In this document: positions 59,566 through 64,000 of the stretch, one piece after another | Position numbering within the stretch: the first letter of the stretch is position 1 | Layout of the letters: each line of letters opens with the position of its first letter | DNA from: Aptenodytes patagonicus | Lineage: Eukaryota > Chordata > Aves > Sphenisciformes > Spheniscidae | Direction of reading: 5' to 3' | Length of the DNA stretch: 64,000 nucleotides | Assembly (NCBI RefSeq): GCF_965638725.1 | Contig: NC_134950.1 | Location: forward strand, 136,267,636 to 136,331,635 | Translations under genes and position numbers: made by a program | Notes under the pieces: model-generated | What the model was told of the DNA's origin: nothing | Databases searched by the model: none | What the model saw: only the letters and a program-made list of their open reading frames with translations

Positions 59566-62130
59566 GATGATTCAGCCAGTCTAGAACTGATTAGTTAGGG
59601 AAATGCACTCTTGGTTTTAAACAATGGTTATGGAGATTGTAGAAGATAATAGCGATAGCTGCAGTGAGTGATGCCAAGTCAGAAGGGCAGCAGGGAAAAA
59701 ACTGCAGAGGTTTCTTTATCATCTTAATTTGTGCATAATGTATGGAACAAACCTCTTTTAAGAGCAGAGTCAGATACAAAAGATAAGAAAGTAACTTGTT
59801 GGGGGTCTCACTTTTTCGTTACGCTTTATTCTACGATGGAAGAAGCAGAGTCAGTCAAGATAACTGCATGGAACCTATCAAATTATATGCTCATATCATA
59901 TGCTCCATTACAATGAGGCACTGACAACACCATCAAACTTAAATTGTAAAGGCAGCTGACATGCAAGCAGTGCAAAGTGCCATTTGAAATACGTTTGCAT
60001 TGGATAATCTTTTTTGGTGATGAATTTTTAAGAAAATGCAATGATTACTCCTGGGTTTAAAGAAGCATTCCAGAGCTGTCATGCATCCCATGTCATGTCC
60101 CAAAGAGCAGCTTCATATTCAATGTCTTGTCTGCTAAAACCCGAGCACAGTGGGTTGGCTATGAGTGTTTCCACTGCAAAGCTCTTACCTTACCTTGTGA
60201 TGGGACAGAAGAGAATATCAGGATGTTAACGCAGTGTTTCTGGGAAATACAGTTTTCTGGTACTTTAAGATGTCAGCCAATACTACTTTTATTTAGAGTC
60301 CATCAAACTATCATTACTTGAGATGCAAAAATGTGAACTAGACTCTCTTATTTTTCAAAACCCTGCTGTTTAGAGCTTTCTGTTGGAGGATTTCATTTTG
60401 AGATTCTGTAAGGATTGCCACTTTGCCTCTAGATCTGAAGTTCTATTTGGCACATTGACATCTAGAATACTGTTTCACAAAAGACTACTATAGGCAGAAA
60501 AAAAGAGAGGGGAGAAAAGTAAAGGTGGTATGCACTGTCTACTGGATGCACAGCTATGCCTTCTATAATAAAATGACCAGATACATGGATAAGAGAACAA
60601 CAGTAGTTGTCATTTACTTTTGAAAAATCTCTACCTCTGTCTTTTGAAGATGAGAAGATTCACCATATAAATATGCCATTTGTATTTAATCAAGCAGAAG
60701 TATACGTGGGTACCGCTCTCTATGCACACTCTTGCTCTTTCATATTGCATAAAGAAAACTGATTAAGATGTGGTAACATGCCAAAAACACACTCAAAATG
60801 TTCTCTTTCAGACTTTCATAATATTTCTGTAAATACTGTGTGGTAAGCTGGCCTTTAAACTGAATCAGTTTTGACATCTGCAACGCTACTCGAAATGGGA
60901 TACTATTTAGATAGTGTTAGCTTTGTAGCGACAAGCTATATGTATAAACCAATTTTTTATATTTAATATCTCAATTTATTTTCGTAGGCATAGCTCTTGT
61001 TTGAATGTGTATTTTACTTTGAGTCCACGTTATTATCTTCAATGTGATGTGCAACTATTGATTTTGTCAAACAGGCAGTAACTGAAATCTGAAAAGGAAG
61101 AAGTATGATAACGTGTAGCATGTGTGCAGTGAGGAATGAATGTTGTACACGGATTTCCATCGGTGTAATGATGCGTAGGAATTGTATGTCCAGCAAAGGT
61201 GCCAAGTGCATTTATGCTAAAATAGACAAAAACATATAGATTATGAAATCCAGGGACACCAGGCAAATCCAGAAGGATGTTCAGCAGTACCAATTCTTTG
61301 TGATTTCAGTGAGTCCTATGAGAGGGAGCTCAGACCGTCAGGATGAAACCCTTTGATGAAGGAACATTTGCTTAATATTAAGACTAGAGGAACATTTTTT
61401 TTCTCCTACTTTAACTGAAGGGTTTTGCTCAGATTAAGTAATATGCCAGCTGCATTCCTGGCACACAGCAAACAATGAGATATTTTGCATAACATAGACA
61501 AAATACAGAAAAACAGCCTTTTTATTTCCTGTGATGTTAGCACTGTCTTTCAAACTTGAGAAGTGCTACCGTATAAGCAAAAGTAATACTGCAAATATAA
61601 CTGCAGGATGCCACAATGCTGCTTTTTCTTCTGAGAAGAGGGGTTTTTCTTTACACTCACAGAGAGATTTTTATTTTTCAGTAGTTTGATTGGGTTAATT
61701 GGTATGTTTACAACTGTTGCAGATTGTAGAGTCTCCTAAGGCTAATATTGAGATAATGTATTTACTAAATGCTAAAAGATAAAGATGAGACGTCAGTGCA
61801 CTGTTTCTTACTGTCCGTAACCTGTGAGAATAGACCAGGATTGGGGCATTGACATTGGTACCTCCTGCTGAGTTTAATGAAGGGAGAGAGTCCGAGCAGT
61901 TTAGCCATGAAAAGTCGTGGTGGTGTTATTCAGAAACAACCTGGGCTTTTATTGAAAATCCCACTCTAACTCTGGATAGCTTGTATGTATTATTACTAGT
62001 GTATATTAATTGCTGCAAGCAAGCGCCCAAGTTGTTTTTCCACAGAAGAACTGTTCTTTCCCATCTTACTTGCAGTTTATGCTTACATTAACCGTGATTA
62101 ACAGTTCTCCAGACATGGGAATGAGTATAC

Positions 62131-62150
62131 AGGAAGGAAGGAAGGGAAGG
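62131..62150 (+). repeat. GGAA microsatellite
   Basis: About four to five imperfect GGAA units (AGGAAGGAAGGAAGGGAAGG). GGAA repeats can bind ETS-family factors, but nothing else here suggests a regulatory role. Confidence 0.75.
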
Positions 62151-63838
62151 TAATACTGCCAGCTTGCACAATTGTGCTGGAAACAGGACGACATTTAAGA
62201 AAACCGTGGCACTGCCTTCATATTTTCCTACTTGGAGCGGCAGAAAACTCTGTCCCTCTCAGTGGGGCAGCATCAAGGAGTAGGAAAGATCCTTGTACCT
62301 TGCAAGGACAGCAAAAAGAGCTCCCTGGTCCTTTGCCACAAGGGAAGTAAGGATGCAAGCAGAGGAAGGATGTGGCCTCTGGTATGACTGCCTTCTGCCA
62401 CATGTAGAGCGTACAGCTGGGTGGCTGCTGAGTGTCTGATCAGTGGATGCTGGAGTTACCATTGTACTGAGATGTCCTGGGTGATTTTGTCTGTCTTTCT
62501 GCTCAGACCAATATAACATTAACTATTCTTGTTTCACATTTTCAAACTTTTCTTCAGAGTCATGAGAGTGGGATGTTGACAGTTGTTAGTAATTGTATTA
62601 CTTTGGGGATCCTTCATGGGCTTTGTGCCTTATTCTGATCATACCACATGTCTTGTGAATGATGTTTTAAATTTCACATGCTCTCGGAAACTGGATGTCA
62701 AAACTCCCACTGCAGAATAGCCTTGAGCTTTTCATAGGTCTGTTAGACAAGATGGCTAGTATGCAGCGCAGGAGACTTTGTACAGAGAGGTAAGACAATC
62801 CCTAGAAAAATAGTTCGAATGTTCCATAATTTTTTTTAATACTAAAGACAGGCTGTCTTGGGAAAATGAGGGAAGTTGGAAGAAGCTGGGAGGTGTACAG
62901 AAGAGTCTGAGAGCGTGGATGGGGCAGAGGAAGGGAAGAGCTGAGGTGTATGCAGGAGAGAGTGCCTGGGGTGCTGTAGGTCAAGTGCAGGGCACTTGAA
63001 CCAGCTGCAGTGGGACAGATGATGGCAGCGAGGAAGTATGAAACGTAAAAATAATGCACAATACAGAATCTTACTGACAGAAAAAGGAACAGACGTGTGG
63101 AGAGAAGTGGATGTAGAGTTGAGCTGGCTCAACAGTCTAGCTGGTCATGTAGAGATTATAGGGAAAATATGAAGAATGCAGAGACAAGAGGCTGAGGAAG
63201 GGAGCTGGCTAGCATGGCAGGGCTCTTTCATCACAGGCTAGTAAGATAGCCTGTGAATCTGGAAATCAGATAGCTCTTACTTCTGCATGTTCATCTCAAG
63301 CTAAATTTTGGTCCTGAAATGCTCAGTCATGCTATTAGGAGCGGTTGTTTCCTCCTGAAAGCTCCAAAAAGCGAATGTCAATTATATACGTGAACCTCAG
63401 CCAAACCTCAGCATGGAGAACTCGCTTATCCTGGAGTCACACAATAAATCCAGCATTACAGTGTGCTCAGCAGAGGCAAAACAAACATTTAACAAGGAAA
63501 GGAAGAAGCTTCAAGTGTCTGCTTGTGAAAGAGATATGCTGTGCAAATAAATTACCTGTTGGGCTACTGAATTGCCCACTCCCTAAGGAATGTGCAGTAT
63601 TTACATGAAATTAAAGTAAAAAAAAACCAAACAAAACAGTTGTCACAGAATTCCCAGCTGAAAACGAAATAGATTTGCTAGGAAAAGTGACTGTAGTTTC
63701 AAAACCAAGTACTTGCATAATTCCACGTGCAGTTGACTGCTCCAAAGGATTGATAGCTGGTATCTTACCAGTGTTGCATTTTGTTTTGTTTGACCGTGCT
63801 AATAACTATAACCATCCTTTCCTTTCCTGGTATTTTAG

Positions 63839-63887
63839 GTTCAGAGAGAACTGGCTGCTGTCATTGCCTTGAAAGCAAGGAAGTCAG
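63839..63887 (+). CDS. RAPGEF5: RAPGEF5 coding exon 6 (last exon in view)
   Basis: A 49-nt exon that encodes residues 219-234 (VQRELAAVIALKARKS) and one base of codon 235. The acceptor is CTGGTATTTTAG|GTT and the donor TCAG|GTGAGT. The RELAAV core matches the helix (VKRELAAVL) that precedes the second cyclic-nucleotide domain in Epac1/2. Whether the RAPGEF5 protein keeps any remnant of that domain after this helix cannot be seen here. The last 113 bases of the window are the start of intron 6, with nothing recognisable in them. Confidence 0.9.
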
Positions 63888-64000
63888 GTGAGTCAGGCTG
63901 GACTTTAGAGGGGGTTTGTAATGCTGTTCCCTTTTGTCGTTTATTGAAGTATTTGAATTGTCATTGCTGTCTTATTAACATGGGGAAGCAAAGATAGCAG

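Larger units (their letters stand above)
55759..63838 (+). other. RAPGEF5: RAPGEF5 intron 5
   Basis: 8,080 bp, from GCG|GTAAGG to TATTTTAG|GTT. Contains the sense CR1 at 56,370-57,320, a T22 run at 59,544-59,565 and a GGAA repeat near 62,131-62,150. The remainder (57,330-63,800) is AT-rich with only short frames on both strands and nothing recognised. Confidence 0.8.
16628..63887 (+). other. RAPGEF5: RAPGEF5 gene, 5' part: six coding exons, runs off the right edge
   Basis: This is the exon-joined coding region of a Rap guanine-nucleotide exchange factor. Such proteins load GTP onto Rap-family small GTPases at membranes. Six exons of 189, 107, 122, 169, 67 and 49 nt join with no frame conflict, and all introns are GT-AG. 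The joined 234 codons encode a low-complexity N-terminus (1-63), a DEP domain (about 80-155) and a linker plus helix ending in RELAAVIALKARKS. The DEP domain and the region after it resemble Epac1/2, but no cAMP-binding domain lies between the start and the DEP. From family knowledge this fits the long, DEP-containing form of RAPGEF5 better than RAPGEF3 or RAPGEF4. Introns are 30,513, 1,022, 1,392, 5,550 and 8,080 bp. REM, RA and CDC25 domains are expected downstream and are not seen. Confidence 0.87.

Overview
The window is a piece of a bird nuclear genome. The evidence is several CR1 LINEs of avian type. One has the paired ATTCTATG 3' tail at about 46,450, and others lie at 1-640, 35,925-36,150, 42,768-43,845 and 56,370-57,320. 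The rest fits too: one widely spaced split gene, a CpG-island first exon, AT-rich introns and no operons. The species cannot be named from the sequence alone.

The only protein-coding gene I can support is the 5' part of a Rap guanine-nucleotide exchange factor on the + strand, best matched to RAPGEF5. Six coding exons join without a frame break: 16628-16816, 47330-47436, 48459-48580, 49973-50141, 55692-55758 and 63839-63887. Every intron is GT-AG. They give 703 nt (234 complete codons plus one base) and then run out of the window. The protein has a 63-residue Ala/Pro/Arg-rich N-terminus and then a DEP domain (about residues 80-155: DR pair, GSELVDWL, RSTAVGVWQ, YFQD). A charged linker and a helix ending in RELAAVIALK follow. 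The same order follows the DEP domain of Epac1/Epac2, but no cyclic-nucleotide-binding domain precedes the DEP here. That is why I prefer RAPGEF5 over RAPGEF3/4. The REM, Ras-association and CDC25 catalytic domains should lie downstream, outside the window.

Layout: 1-640 is an old CR1. 640 to about 16,090 is intergenic DNA upstream of the gene, with no supportable gene. About 16,090-17,110 is the CpG-island promoter, 5' UTR and exon 1. 17,110-47,329 is the rest of a 30.5-kb first intron holding most of the recognisable repeats. 47,330-50,141 holds the three DEP exons, close together. 50,142-63,838 holds introns 4 and 5 around the small exon 5, with a CR1 that itself carries a tiny nested CR1 insertion. 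Exon 6 lies at the right edge.

I found no CRISPR array, operon, tRNA, rRNA or evident new biological system. The more interesting points are gene-architecture ones: a possible alternative N-terminus opening directly into exon 2, an overlapping uORF, a G-quadruplex motif in the island, the nested CR1 micro-insertion, a 3'-truncated CR1 beside a poly(A) tract, and two CpG-enriched unexplained patches in the 52-54 kb region.
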